Positions 33,962 to 42,866 of a DNA stretch of 64,000 bases are shown one piece after another. Origin of the DNA: Peptoniphilus_A harei_B (GTDB taxonomy: Bacteria > Bacillota > Clostridia > Tissierellales > Peptoniphilaceae); contig JAWGHR010000004.1 in NCBI GenBank assembly GCA_032560695.1, positions 1 through 64,000 on the forward strand, given 5' to 3'. Positions within the stretch are counted from its first letter, which is position 1, and the number at the start of each line of letters is the position of its first letter. A program made the position numbers and the translations under genes. Below the pieces are notes generated by a model. The model was given only the letters and a program-made list of their open reading frames with translations, did no database searches and had not been told where the DNA came from.

Positions 33962-35284
33962 TTAAATTGTAGTTTTAGACCAGTCAGTTTCTTTAGTGTT
34001 TTCGAAGTTAGTGTAGATATCTTCGCCCTTAGCAATTCTATCTGCCTTTCTTTCGTTCATAATTTCCACTAAACCTTGAACTCTTGTCTTGTATTGTTCT
34101 TCAGAGAAGTTTCTTTCGTCAGCTTGGTCACCGTCGAAGTGAACTACTGGAATATCAAGGTCTTCTCTCCATCTTCTTTCGATTTCAGGCATTGCTCCTG
34201 ACCATGGTTTACATGATCTGTTGTAGTTAACAAGTGCTCCAGAAACTCCGTTTTCTTTAGCCATTGTTTCTCTCCATTCAACACCGTCTTCGATACATAC
34301 TGAACAAGGTGCCTTACAGTAAGCTGCAGCCATTTCTCTAACAGTTGTGTATTGGAAACCGAAAGCAGGTGCATATACTACTGCAGTTACGTTAACTCCA
34401 TTTTGTTTTAATGGTTCAAATAAGTGTCTAAGTCCTGGCCAGCAAGGGATACCTTCAAATAGGATTCTATGTTCTTCTGGGTATTCCCAAGTAGAAGTTC
34501 CTTCCTTAACTGATTGTTCGTATTCAGCTGCTAAAAGTTCAAAGCCTTCAGCTGCATCAATTTCACATCTTGCAGCAACAATGTCTGCCATGTGGTTAAA
34601 TAGGTCAAATCCAGAAAGTGGAGATGGTTCGTAAGCCATGTATGAACAAGCCTTTAACCATGCAGCAGCAGTTCTGTTTGCAATTTTACAAGCTTCTTCG
34701 AATTTCTTTTCATCAAACTTCTTACCAGTAAGTTTTTCAAGTTGGTGAATAGCATATTCGAATTGGCCCATTAAGTAATCAACTTTTTCTTCAGGTACAT
34801 CAACTGTATTTTGGAATGGAATGTCAATCATGATCATTGGAATGTCGTGCATTCTTGCAATATTTTCATACCATTTAGTCATCATGTTACAGATGTTGTT
34901 ACAGCAAAGTACGAAGTCTGGTTGTGGCATCTTTCTAGAGTCAGTTGGTTCTCCAGCTGCGTAAGCAAGTGAAATTCTTGCGTAACCACAAATGTCGTTG
35001 TCGTATCCCATATCTTCAGCAGTTTGACAAAGTCTTAAACCGTCTTTTTTAGCTGCAGTTGTAGCTGCGTGGTTTTCTGGATATACAGCGTGTAGTCCAA
35101 ATGCCTTTGCAAGCTCAATAGGGAATTTAGATGATGACCATCCAACTAGTTCTCCTCTTTTTTTAGCATCCCATGCTGCTCCGTAAACTCTATCTACTAC
35201 ATTTCTTAGCGCTTGAGCTGCAGGAATGTTTCCTTCGATTGGTCTTGGTTTTTTACCAGGTATTTTTTGAATTTTTTCAGCCAT
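33962..35284 (-). CDS. hgdA: (R)-2-hydroxyglutaryl-CoA dehydratase, alpha subunit
   Basis: The larger subunit of the radical dehydratase, 440 residues. It holds cysteine-rich stretches including VLCCNNICNMMTKWYENIAR (about residues 126-145) and KAPCSVCIED. Cluster ligation by cysteines is known for the family. The N-terminal WDAKKRGELVGWSSSKFPIE resembles the start region of HgdA and FldB-like proteins. It lies between hgdC (20 bp upstream) and hgdB (12 bp downstream). Confidence 0.94.
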   Translation of the reverse strand: MAEKIQKIPGKKPRPIEGNIPAAQALRNVVDRVYGAAWDAKKRGELVGWSSSKFPIELAKAFGLHAVYPENHAATTAAKKDGLRLCQTAEDMGYDNDICGYARISLAYAAGEPTDSRKMPQPDFVLCCNNICNMMTKWYENIARMHDIPMIMIDIPFQNTVDVPEEKVDYLMGQFEYAIHQLEKLTGKKFDEKKFEEACKIANRTAAAWLKACSYMAYEPSPLSGFDLFNHMADIVAARCEIDAAEGFELLAAEYEQSVKEGTSTWEYPEEHRILFEGIPCWPGLRHLFEPLKQNGVNVTAVVYAPAFGFQYTTVREMAAAYCKAPCSVCIEDGVEWRETMAKENGVSGALVNYNRSCKPWSGAMPEIERRWREDLDIPVVHFDGDQADERNFSEEQYKTRVQGLVEIMNERKADRIAKGEDIYTNFENTKETDWSKTTI

Positions 35285-35304
35285 AGTTTACCTCCTAAAA
35301 TAAA

Positions 35305-36123
35305 TTATGCATTAGCCTTTTCTTTTTTTAATTTTTCCAATTTACACTTTTGATATCCAAATAGCGCTGCTCCAAGAGCACCATTTAGTTGACATAATGG
35401 TGAAGTGTAGATCTTGTGACCTGTATTTTCTTCAAGGGCTCTTACCATGCCCTTATTTAAAGCAACACCACCAGTAAATATTATGTCATCATTTAAACCA
35501 ACCCTCTTTGCAAGAGAACCAACTCTTGCTGCTATTGATTGGTGAATCCCCTTAACTATATCTTCAATCTTTGTTCCACTTGCTAGCTGCGAAATAACTT
35601 CTGATTCTGCGAAAACTGTACAAGTAGAAGAAATACTAACGTCTTTAGTTGACAGTTTGTCTAACTCTTCTAGCTTAGAAACATCTACTTCAAGAACCTT
35701 TGCGATAACATCTAAGAATCTTCCAGTTCCAGCTGCACACTTGTCATTCATAACGAAGTTTTCAAGCATACCATTGTCTCCAATTTTTAGAGCCTTGGCA
35801 TCTTGTCCCCCAATATCAATGATTGTGCGAACATTTGGGAATAAGAAGTATGCGCCCTTAGCGTGACAGGAAAGTTCAGACATTTGGAAGTCAGCTTCTT
35901 CTAGTGAAGATCTGCCGTATCCAGTAGCCATAACATAGGAAATATCCTCCCTTGTCATGTTTGCATTTTCTAGAGTTTCTTTAATAGTTCTTGATGGACC
36001 ACTAGTTCCAGCTCCTACATCTATACAAGAGCTTGAAATAATCTCCTTGCCATCTTTTAAAATAATACTCTTTGAGGCTGTCGAACCAATATCGACGCCC
36101 ATTGTATAAATAGCTTCTGCCAT
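35305..36123 (-). CDS. hgdC: 2-Hydroxyglutaryl-CoA dehydratase activator (archerase)
   Basis: A homodimeric [4Fe-4S] ATPase of the ASKHA/BcrAD_BadFG fold that shoots one electron into HgdAB. It has 272 residues. The phosphate loop is MGVDIGSTASKSI (8-20). The bridging-cluster cysteines are Cys129 in NDKCAAGTGRF and Cys168 in SSTCTVFAES, the same places as Cys127 and Cys166 of the A. fermentans enzyme. The ATG follows AGAGGAGATTGT. It is the first gene of its block and has its own promoter (36166-36194). Confidence 0.96.
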   Translation of the reverse strand: MAEAIYTMGVDIGSTASKSIILKDGKEIISSSCIDVGAGTSGPSRTIKETLENANMTREDISYVMATGYGRSSLEEADFQMSELSCHAKGAYFLFPNVRTIIDIGGQDAKALKIGDNGMLENFVMNDKCAAGTGRFLDVIAKVLEVDVSKLEELDKLSTKDVSISSTCTVFAESEVISQLASGTKIEDIVKGIHQSIAARVGSLAKRVGLNDDIIFTGGVALNKGMVRALEENTGHKIYTSPLCQLNGALGAALFGYQKCKLEKLKKEKANA

Positions 36124-36165
36124 ACAATCTCCTCTTTATTTAACATTAATATCTTACTCTTCTTA

Positions 36166-36194
36166 ATTCTACTATACTTATGTATCTTTGTCAA
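36166..36194 (-). promoter_or_regulatory. Promoter of hgdC-hgdA-hgdB
   Basis: Consensus TTGACA (36189-36194) and TAGAAT (36166-36171) are 17 bp apart on the minus strand, about 40 bp before hgdC. Confidence 0.8.
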
Positions 36195-36307
36195 AAAGAC
36201 CAGAGGCTTAAAAGTTGAGTTTTCTGGGCTTCTAAGGACTTGAGACTTTACTATTTATATATTTTGAATATTATTCTTTACTTATAGTAAGGTAGATTGT
36301 CATATGC

Positions 36308-36342
36308 AAAAATATTGGATAATCCTTTTGAGATTATCCAAT
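36308..36342 (-). terminator. Terminator between gcdA and hgdC
   Basis: ATTGGATAATC / GATTATCCAAT form an 11-bp stem with a short loop and exit into ATTTTTG on the minus strand. The T run is short, so partial read-through into hgdC is possible. Confidence 0.65.
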
Positions 36343-36361
36343 AAATTGTCATATTTTTATA

Positions 36362-38131
36362 TTATTTAATGTTATTTAGTCTATCGTAATCTCTAATGAT
36401 TCTTGGAGTAAGCATTTGGTGAACTGGACAAATAGATTTTGGATCTTGGTAAGCACTTTCAGTGAAAGCGATGATGTAGTTTCTCCATAGATTCATGTTT
36501 ACTATTTCGTCTACTAGACCATACTTAGCACAAGAGAATGGTTTTGATTTTTCAGCATAGTCTTGAATCAAATCGTTCATCTTGTCTATAGTAGGTTGAA
36601 GATCTTTTCCAGCCTTTTTATCTTTAGCAAGTCTTCTAGAGTACATTGCTGTAGCTGCTGTTTCTCCATTCATTACGTTGATTTCAGTTGCTGCAGAACC
36701 AAGTGAGAATGCGTTAGTGTCATTTCCTTGAGGTCCACCAAGTACATAGTGAGCTGCTGCAGTACCCTTTCTCATTGTAATTTCCATTTGTGGAAGGTCA
36801 GAGTTTTGGATTGAATAAATAAGTGATTGACCAAGTCCTAGTAATTCAGCTTTTTCTGCATCATCACCAACATCGATACCAGTAGTATCTTGTAGCCAAA
36901 TGATAGGAAGTCTGTCTCTAGCACAAAGTGTTACGAATTCATTCATCTTTATTAGACCTTGTCTATAAAGTTTTCCACCGATAGAGATGTGTTTTGGATC
37001 ATTGTAGTATTCTGGGTAGCCCATTAATAGACCTTGAACGTTAGCTACTACACCAACTAAAAGTCCGTTAACTTTTGCAAGTCCAGTTACCATTTCTCTT
37101 CCGTATCCCTTTTTGTATTCCATAAATTCAGAACCATCAAATAGTCTTGAAATTACGTCATAAACGTCATATGCTTTTTTACCATTTTGTGGAATTATTG
37201 AGTACATGTCGTTAGGGTCGTATAGAGGATTCTTTGGATCGTCTACTCTGAAGAATTCTCTTTGGTATTTTGGAAGCATTGAAAGATACTTTCTAATTCC
37301 TTCAAGAACGCCTTCTTCTTCAACGTAACATTCTCTCATGAAACCAGTTTGAGCAAAGTGAACGCCAACTGATCCTGGAGGAGTTGTTTTCTTAGCGTTT
37401 GCAGTTTGGTCTGCAATTTGGTTAGCTCCTTCTTCGTCGATGTATCCCTTTGGATTCATACCGCCAAGGATTCCAGCACCACCAACAGCCATGTTTGCAT
37501 CCTTGTGAGCAACAATAATTGTAGGTGAAATTGAGTGGTATCCACCACCTGCTGGGTTAGTACCATAGATACCAACAATTACAGGAACTCCACATTGGTT
37601 AAGTCTTGAGTTTCTGTAGAATGGAGTACCACCACCACGTCTGTTTGGATAAACTTTTTCTTGTTCGTCAAGCTTAACACCAGAGCAGTTTAGGATATAA
37701 ACTAGTGGTATTCTAAGTCTTTCAGCAGTATCTGATGCTCTAAGAAGATCATCAGCTTGTCCTGCAATCCAAGCACCTGCAAGTTTCTTGTTATCGCTGG
37801 CAACAATGTATACCCATCTGTCGTCAACTTTAGCAAGACCCTTTACGACGCCTGTAGTTCCATGATCATTTTCACCAGGATTGTAGATTGTATTTAGTGG
37901 GCACCATGTACCTTCGTCGATAAGTTCAGCAATTCTTTGAAGTGCTGTCATTTCGCCACGTTCGTTTACTTTTTCATCTGGTTTACCAGCGGCAAGAGCC
38001 TTTTCAGCAAATTCTCTGATTTCTTCTTCAATTTCTCTAAGTTGTTTGAAGTTTTCTTCATCTACTGCTTTTAAAGGATTACCAATTGTCTTCATATTTT
38101 GGAAATATGAAGCAAGTGAATATTGAGCCAT
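36362..38131 (-). CDS. gcdA: Glutaconyl-CoA decarboxylase, alpha (carboxyltransferase) subunit
   Basis: Transfers the carboxyl group of glutaconyl-CoA to biotin on GcdC, leaving crotonyl-CoA. It has 589 residues from the ATG at 38129-38131, which has GGAGGACAA directly before it; an in-frame TTG eight codons upstream lacks a site. The reference enzyme is about the same length. It has two crotonase-like halves. The first shows PFYRNSRLNQCGVPVIVGIY and the second FVTLCARDRLPIIWLQDTTG with GGPQGNDTNAFSLGSAATEI. It follows gctB 13 bp downstream. Confidence 0.95.
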   Translation of the reverse strand: MAQYSLASYFQNMKTIGNPLKAVDEENFKQLREIEEEIREFAEKALAAGKPDEKVNERGEMTALQRIAELIDEGTWCPLNTIYNPGENDHGTTGVVKGLAKVDDRWVYIVASDNKKLAGAWIAGQADDLLRASDTAERLRIPLVYILNCSGVKLDEQEKVYPNRRGGGTPFYRNSRLNQCGVPVIVGIYGTNPAGGGYHSISPTIIVAHKDANMAVGGAGILGGMNPKGYIDEEGANQIADQTANAKKTTPPGSVGVHFAQTGFMRECYVEEEGVLEGIRKYLSMLPKYQREFFRVDDPKNPLYDPNDMYSIIPQNGKKAYDVYDVISRLFDGSEFMEYKKGYGREMVTGLAKVNGLLVGVVANVQGLLMGYPEYYNDPKHISIGGKLYRQGLIKMNEFVTLCARDRLPIIWLQDTTGIDVGDDAEKAELLGLGQSLIYSIQNSDLPQMEITMRKGTAAAHYVLGGPQGNDTNAFSLGSAATEINVMNGETAATAMYSRRLAKDKKAGKDLQPTIDKMNDLIQDYAEKSKPFSCAKYGLVDEIVNMNLWRNYIIAFTESAYQDPKSICPVHQMLTPRIIRDYDRLNNIK

Positions 38132-38144
38132 TTGTCCTCCTATA

Positions 38145-38942
38145 TTATTCTTCAACAGGCTTCTTTATGAAAGCTTCGCCTGGGTCTATTTCTTCTCTAA
38201 TGAGTCTGATTACATTTTCGTCTGGTGCTTCAAGTTCAACTGCACGAGATACATCAATGTCAAATCCAGTGTTTTCAATTACATCTTCTGGAGATGAAGA
38301 TGGATAGTATCCAGCAAGATACATTCTCTTAGTATCTTCATCGAATTTTAAGATACCCTTATCAGTTACAACCATTTGTGGTCCAACATTTTCAGGAATA
38401 CCTACTCTAGTTCTTCCACCAGGGCCGTCGATCCAACCTGGAGAAGTGATATAGTCGATTTTATCCATAAATCTTCTCTTTTCGTGTTGCATCATGATAA
38501 TTGTATTTACATAAGTTGCAATACCGTTAGCTCCACCAGATCCTGTGAATCTTGTCTTAGGGTGGTGGTAGTCACCGATTACTGTAGAGTTAACATTTCC
38601 GTATGGGTCGATTTGAGCTCCACCGATAAATGCGATCATTCTCTTCTTGTCGTGTCTCCATTCGTTAGCTTGGAATCCAACGTATGTTGCGTTTGTCCAG
38701 TGAACACCACAGTGTGCCATAAATCTGTTGTCACCAACTGATCTTGGAACTTCGATTGGGTCACAGTCCATTAGTCCTGATTCTACAATTAGATAGCAGT
38801 TAGGAGCGTAAACTGCCTTTGCAAGAGAAGCACCAATTAGTGGTAGTCCTGTACCTACAATTGCGATTTGACCATCTTTAATTTGTCTTGCAATTGTAAC
38901 TGCTTGCATTTCCTTATTAGTATAGTTATCGTATCTAGCCAT
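38145..38942 (-). CDS. gctB: Glutaconate CoA-transferase, subunit B
   Basis: With GctA it moves CoA from acetyl-CoA or glutaconyl-CoA onto (R)-2-hydroxyglutarate. The 265 residues match. The catalytic glutamate that forms the CoA thioester is in LIVESGLMDCDP (near residue 54). The glycine loop GSGGANGIATY (about 133-143) is present. The start ATG overlaps the gctA stop by one base (TAATG), giving tight coupling and equal subunit synthesis. Confidence 0.95.
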   Translation of the reverse strand: MARYDNYTNKEMQAVTIARQIKDGQIAIVGTGLPLIGASLAKAVYAPNCYLIVESGLMDCDPIEVPRSVGDNRFMAHCGVHWTNATYVGFQANEWRHDKKRMIAFIGGAQIDPYGNVNSTVIGDYHHPKTRFTGSGGANGIATYVNTIIMMQHEKRRFMDKIDYITSPGWIDGPGGRTRVGIPENVGPQMVVTDKGILKFDEDTKRMYLAGYYPSSSPEDVIENTGFDIDVSRAVELEAPDENVIRLIREEIDPGEAFIKKPVEE

Positions 38943-39913
38943 TATTTTTCTTCTCCCTTCTTTAGTACGTCTGTTGCGTATCCAAATCCTGGAACATCCT
39001 TAAGTCCAATTATTCTAGTAGCGCCTAGTTTGTTAAGGTATGCATCGTGATCTTCAACTCCGTACACCCATTCGTCTAAGAATGCATTGAAATCTTCTTC
39101 TGTCTTTGATTTAACATTGTACATCTTGTAGAAATCAGCATCGTAGTCGTAGTATTTGTAACATTGTGAAGGGTGAGCTCCAAATGGTGCGTGAACTACT
39201 GCATCAACACAGAATCCTGGAATCTTGTTTTCGTCAGCGTTGAATTTCTTAATGTATTCGTCACTTACAAGTTCTTCGCAAGTTACGATAACTTTTTTAG
39301 CTGCGATTGCAATATCAACGTCGTGGAATGTGTTTCCAAGAATTCTTGTAGTTCCATCTGGAGAAGCCATTTGTACGTGAATAATTGCAGTATCAATTTC
39401 TGGAACTGGTGCTGCAACTAGTTTTTCACCTTTTTTGAATGGGTTTTCAACATAGATGAATTTGTCATCTGGAAGTTTATCGATTTTTTGTCTTTCTTCT
39501 TTAGAAATTCCCCATTCGTCTACTAAACTTGAACCCATCATAAGTCTAACTGGTAGGTATGGAAGTCCAAGTGCAGCTGCGTGAATTCTTTGCATTTCAA
39601 CGTCTTGAGAGTAGTCTTCCATTAGAAGTTCTCCCTTTTCAACTGCTGCCCTAAATCTTCTTGATACGTTTGTATATCCTGAGTTAGCAGTATAGCAATT
39701 TATGTATGCTTTTACTCTGCCAGCTCCAATTAGTGTGTCCCAGTCTCCCCCTGCAGGTCCTGCTTCAACGATAAAATCTTTTTGTCCTTGACGTAAGATT
39801 TCATTTACTGCTGCGTAAGGCTTTCTGTTTGTTGTAAATCCCCCAAGAGATATTACGTCGCCATCTTCAACATATTTTGCTATGGCGTCTTTAAGATTCA
39901 TTACTTTACTCAA
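38942..39913 (-). CDS. gctA: Glutaconate CoA-transferase, subunit A
   Basis: The partner subunit of GctB, 323 residues. The start is TTG at 39911-39913, seven bases after AAGGAGG. The resulting MSKVMNLKDAIAKYV matches the known start of the A. fermentans protein, so the unusual start is well supported. The family block VISLGGFTTNRKPYAAVNEI follows at about residues 20-40. It is separated from gcdB by a 73-bp gap with a hairpin (39959-39982). Confidence 0.95.
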   Translation of the reverse strand: MSKVMNLKDAIAKYVEDGDVISLGGFTTNRKPYAAVNEILRQGQKDFIVEAGPAGGDWDTLIGAGRVKAYINCYTANSGYTNVSRRFRAAVEKGELLMEDYSQDVEMQRIHAAALGLPYLPVRLMMGSSLVDEWGISKEERQKIDKLPDDKFIYVENPFKKGEKLVAAPVPEIDTAIIHVQMASPDGTTRILGNTFHDVDIAIAAKKVIVTCEELVSDEYIKKFNADENKIPGFCVDAVVHAPFGAHPSQCYKYYDYDADFYKMYNVKSKTEEDFNAFLDEWVYGVEDHDAYLNKLGATRIIGLKDVPGFGYATDVLKKGEEK

Positions 39914-39958
39914 GTTAAAACCTCCTTATTGTTCCATATATAACTTGATTGCATAAAT

Positions 39959-39982
39959 ATTCAGCTCACGGTGGAGCTGAAT
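39959..39982 (-). other. Hairpin between gcdB and gctA
   Basis: ATTCAGCTC / GAGCTGAAT form a 9-bp stem with a 6-base loop. There is no T run, so it is more likely an mRNA stability or processing element setting the ratio of pump subunits to transferase than a terminator. Confidence 0.6.
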
Positions 39983-39985
39983 TAA

Positions 39986-41122
39986 TTAATGACTAAATAG
40001 AATTAAGAATGTACCTGCTGCTACGGCTGAGCCTATAACTCCCGCAACGTTAGGTCCCATTGCGTGCATTAGTAAGAAGTTAGTAGGATTGTATTTTCTA
40101 CCTTCAACTTGTGAAACACGCGCTGCCATTGGTACAGCTGATACACCAGCTGATCCAATTAGTGGATTAATTTTTCCACCTGTTGCTACATATAAAATTT
40201 TTCCGAATATAACACCGCCTGCTGTTGCAAAACAGAATGCCATAAGTCCTAGAGCAATAATTTTAATTGTTGCTGGTTGTAGGAAAGTTGTTCCGTCTGC
40301 TGTAGCTCCTACTGTTACACCAAGCATGATAGTAACAATGTTCATAAGAGCGTTTTGTGCAGTGTCTGATAATCTATTAACTACTCCAGATTCCTTAAAT
40401 AGGTTTCCAAGCATTAGCATACCAAGAAGTGGTGCTACGTCTGGAAGAAGTAGTGATGTGAAAAGTACAACTACAACTGGGAAAATTACCTTTTCTAGTT
40501 TAGTTACTTTTCTTAGTGATGTCATAACTGTTTTTCTTTCTTTTTCAGTAGTAAGTGCCTTCATAATTGGCGGTTGAATCATAGGGATAAGCGCCATGTA
40601 TGAATAAGCTGCTACTGCTATTGGTGCAAGTAAGTGTGGTGCTAGTTGTGATGTAGTAAAGATAGCTGTTGGGCCGTCTGCTCCACCTATAATAGCGATT
40701 GATGCTGATTCTGGACCTGTAAATCCAAGTTTTACAGCAACTATAAAGGCAACATAAATACCAAATTGTGCTGCTGAACCTAAAACAAGTGAAATAGGAT
40801 TTGCAATAAGTGGACCAAAGTCAGTCATTGTACCAACACCCATGAAGATTAGACATGGGAATAAGTTTGACTTAACACCGTTATACATAATAGCTAGAAC
40901 ACCTGAAGATTGCCAAGGGTCTGCTACATCCATTAAGCCTGCTAATGGTAAGTTTCTTAAAAGCATACCAAATGCAATAGGAAGAAGTAATAGTGGTTCG
41001 TATTCTTTCTTAACTGCTAAATAAATTAATATGAAGGATACGATAAACATTACGACATTTTGCCATTGCAAGGCTGCGAACCCTGATTCGGCCAGTATTC
41101 CCTGTAATGTTTCAATTAACAT
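39986..41122 (-). CDS. gcdB: Glutaconyl-CoA decarboxylase, beta subunit (sodium pump)
   Basis: The membrane subunit that decarboxylates carboxybiotin and moves Na+ out of the cell. The 378 residues have about ten hydrophobic helices of the OadB/MmdB/GcdB family. The hallmark IIGGADGPTAIFTTSQLAP (about residues 140-160) holds the conserved aspartate of the Na+ pathway. The second half has SAGVSAVPMAARVSQVEG. It links the fermentation to a sodium gradient that GltS could use. It lies 18 bp after gcdC. Confidence 0.96.
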   Translation of the reverse strand: MLIETLQGILAESGFAALQWQNVVMFIVSFILIYLAVKKEYEPLLLLPIAFGMLLRNLPLAGLMDVADPWQSSGVLAIMYNGVKSNLFPCLIFMGVGTMTDFGPLIANPISLVLGSAAQFGIYVAFIVAVKLGFTGPESASIAIIGGADGPTAIFTTSQLAPHLLAPIAVAAYSYMALIPMIQPPIMKALTTEKERKTVMTSLRKVTKLEKVIFPVVVVLFTSLLLPDVAPLLGMLMLGNLFKESGVVNRLSDTAQNALMNIVTIMLGVTVGATADGTTFLQPATIKIIALGLMAFCFATAGGVIFGKILYVATGGKINPLIGSAGVSAVPMAARVSQVEGRKYNPTNFLLMHAMGPNVAGVIGSAVAAGTFLILFSH

Positions 41123-41140
41123 AAGTTTTAGACCTCCCTA

Positions 41141-41575
41141 TTATTGTACACTTGCTAGTACTGCGTCAGTATCTACTGTTTCTCCAGCTTTTACATTAAG
41201 TGTTACTTTACCTGCACATGGAGCTACGATTTCGTTTTCCATCTTCATAGCTTCAAGAATAAGAATTACATCTCCTGATGCAACTGTATCGCCATTGTTA
41301 ACATTAACTTTAAGAACAGTTCCTGGCATTGGTGCTACTACATCGCCTGCTCCACCTGCTGCTGGTGCTGCTGCAGGAGCTGGTGCTGGTTCTGCAGGAG
41401 CTGCTGGTGCTGCAGGAGCTGCTGCTGGTGCAGGAGCTGCTGCTTGAGGAGCTGGTGCTACTGGTGCTGCAGGTGCTGCTGTTAATGATGCTGGTGTAAG
41501 TGATTGATATCCTCCACCAACTTTTTCAACTTCTACTTCAAATACTTTTCCATCTACTTTAACTTGATATTTCAT
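41141..41575 (-). CDS. gcdC: Glutaconyl-CoA decarboxylase, gamma subunit (biotin carrier)
   Basis: A biotinyl protein that carries the carboxyl group from GcdA to GcdB. It has 144 residues. The C-terminal biotinyl domain shows the modified lysine in EAMKMENEI (about residue 108). It is preceded by a flexible Ala/Pro linker of about 45 residues that gives the DNA a strong GC and repeat bias. Long shadow ORFs on the other strand result from that bias. The N-terminus MKYQVKVDGKVFEVEVEKVG is typical of OadA/MmdC carriers. Confidence 0.96.
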   Translation of the reverse strand: MKYQVKVDGKVFEVEVEKVGGGYQSLTPASLTAAPAAPVAPAPQAAAPAPAAAPAAPAAPAEPAPAPAAAPAAGGAGDVVAPMPGTVLKVNVNNGDTVASGDVILILEAMKMENEIVAPCAGKVTLNVKAGETVDTDAVLASVQ

Positions 41576-41617
41576 TAATTTCTCCTTTTCATAAATAATA
41601 GAATAATTTAAAATAAT

Positions 41618-41941
41618 TTATTTTTTTTCGTTTATAGATACGATTCTAAAACTTTCAACTCTCGATCTTTCTTCCATGCTGATAGCTCCAACTATCGCTG
41701 CTAAAAGTGCAGGGTCCATTGAATTGTCAACTGGTTTTGCTGCTGCTTTTGGTGAAGCTTTTTGAGCTCCTTGACTTGCTTTTTTATCGTCTTCCTTACC
41801 TTGAATACCTCCTACTATCTTCGTAATAACAACAATTGCTATTAGTAGAGAAATAAGGGCTAAGAAAACAACAGATAAACCTGTCAATGCCACACCAAAG
41901 GCTTGCCCAAGGGTAAGACTAACATCTCCTAACATTATCAC
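41618..41941 (-). CDS. gcdD: Glutaconyl-CoA decarboxylase, delta subunit
   Basis: A small subunit that tethers the biotin carrier to the pump, of the OadG/MmdD type. It has 107 residues. One N-terminal transmembrane helix (FGVALTGLSVVFLALISLLI) is followed by a Lys/Ala-rich linker and a C-terminal block DPALLAAIVGAISMEERSRV typical of the family. It is the first gene of the six-gene gcd/gct block. The ATG follows GGGAGGTGTGAT. A promoter fits at 41992-42020. Confidence 0.9.
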   Translation of the reverse strand: MIMLGDVSLTLGQAFGVALTGLSVVFLALISLLIAIVVITKIVGGIQGKEDDKKASQGAQKASPKAAAKPVDNSMDPALLAAIVGAISMEERSRVESFRIVSINEKK

Positions 41942-41991
41942 ACCTCCCCAAGTGGTTTCATATTACGGAATCCATTCCAGCTTTTAGGAAT

Positions 41992-42020
41992 ATTATAACA
42001 AAGACCTATAATTAATTCAA
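41992..42020 (-). promoter_or_regulatory. Promoter of the gcd-gct operon
   Basis: TTGAAT (42015-42020) and perfect TATAAT (41992-41997) are 17 bp apart on the minus strand. Confidence 0.8.
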
Positions 42021-42479
42021 TTAAAAAACTCTATGTATCTTCAATTAATCAAAATCTTTTGCAAGATAATTATACATGAAAAAGGGACTAAAATAAAGGA
42101 AAGCCTTTTTAGAAAAATTCATTAGATAAACAAATTTTAAGAATTTTTAATTATTAATTACATTTGTTAAAAAAAGATTTAATTATGAATTATTTTTTCT
42201 AAAAAATTTATTTTATGTGCAAAATCTTTGACTAAATGAAAAATCAAATATTTTATTTTTACATTTTTACAAAAATTTGAACATATCCTATCTTTCTGTA
42301 AGCTTTTATTATTTTTGTTTTTTCATTTATATTTTAAAAGAAAATTTATTCGTTATTTAATTTAAATCAACATCTTCCCTCGACTTTCACCATAAAAAAT
42401 GAGTTATTAAGAATTTATATAAAAACTTTTTCATCAAATTTATACTATGTAACTTCCTCACAACAGTTAAGCTTTTAGA

Positions 42480-42810
42480 AAGCTGTAAGAACTTATAGAA
42501 ATGTCAAAAATCATAAGCTTATAAACAAATGTGGATTGATAAAGAACTACAAAGTTATCAATCGTCATATCCTTGTGACTAAATAGAGATCCATAAAAAT
42601 TTATAGACTTATAAACAAGTATTGCTTCAGCAAAGTATTATTAATGTCTAAACTGATAGAGCTCTAAATATTTTTATAAAACTATAAGCAAGTGTGACTC
42701 CGTTAAAGTCTACAAACTTATAAACAAGTTTGACTTCATAAATAATTACAAGCTCATAGAGATTTAAAAGCTTTAAAGAACTATAAACTAATAAGTCCTT
42801 AAAACTCCAA
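42480..42810. repeat. 18-bp degenerate tandem repeat array B
   Basis: About 18 units with an 18-base period, more decayed than the other arrays and with some one-base slips. From 42648 to 42809 nine units fit without gaps. A recurring form is ATAAACAAGTTTGACTTC, seen near 42611, 42684 and 42720. It lies between the mntP terminator and the gcd promoter, outside any predicted transcript. Confidence 0.6.
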
Positions 42811-42811
42811 T

Positions 42812-42840
42812 AAAAAAACTCCCAAGATAAACTTGGAAGT
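42812..42840 (-). terminator. Terminator of mntP
   Basis: ACTTCCAAG / CTTGGGAGT (one wobble) with a 5-base loop, then T7 on the minus strand. Confidence 0.85.
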
Positions 42841-42866
42841 CATAAAACTTTATTAAATTATTTATT

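Larger units (their letters stand above)
42021..42866. other. Long non-coding region
   Basis: About 850 bp with no credible gene. The left half (to about 42470) is extremely AT-rich and featureless to my eye. The right half is an 18-bp repeat array (42480-42810), and the mntP terminator (42812-42840) closes it. Confidence 0.7.

Noticed and set aside
41031..41447. 138-codon plus-strand ORF rich in Ala/Gly
   Set aside because: It is the shadow of the Ala/Pro linker of gcdC and of the gcdB start.
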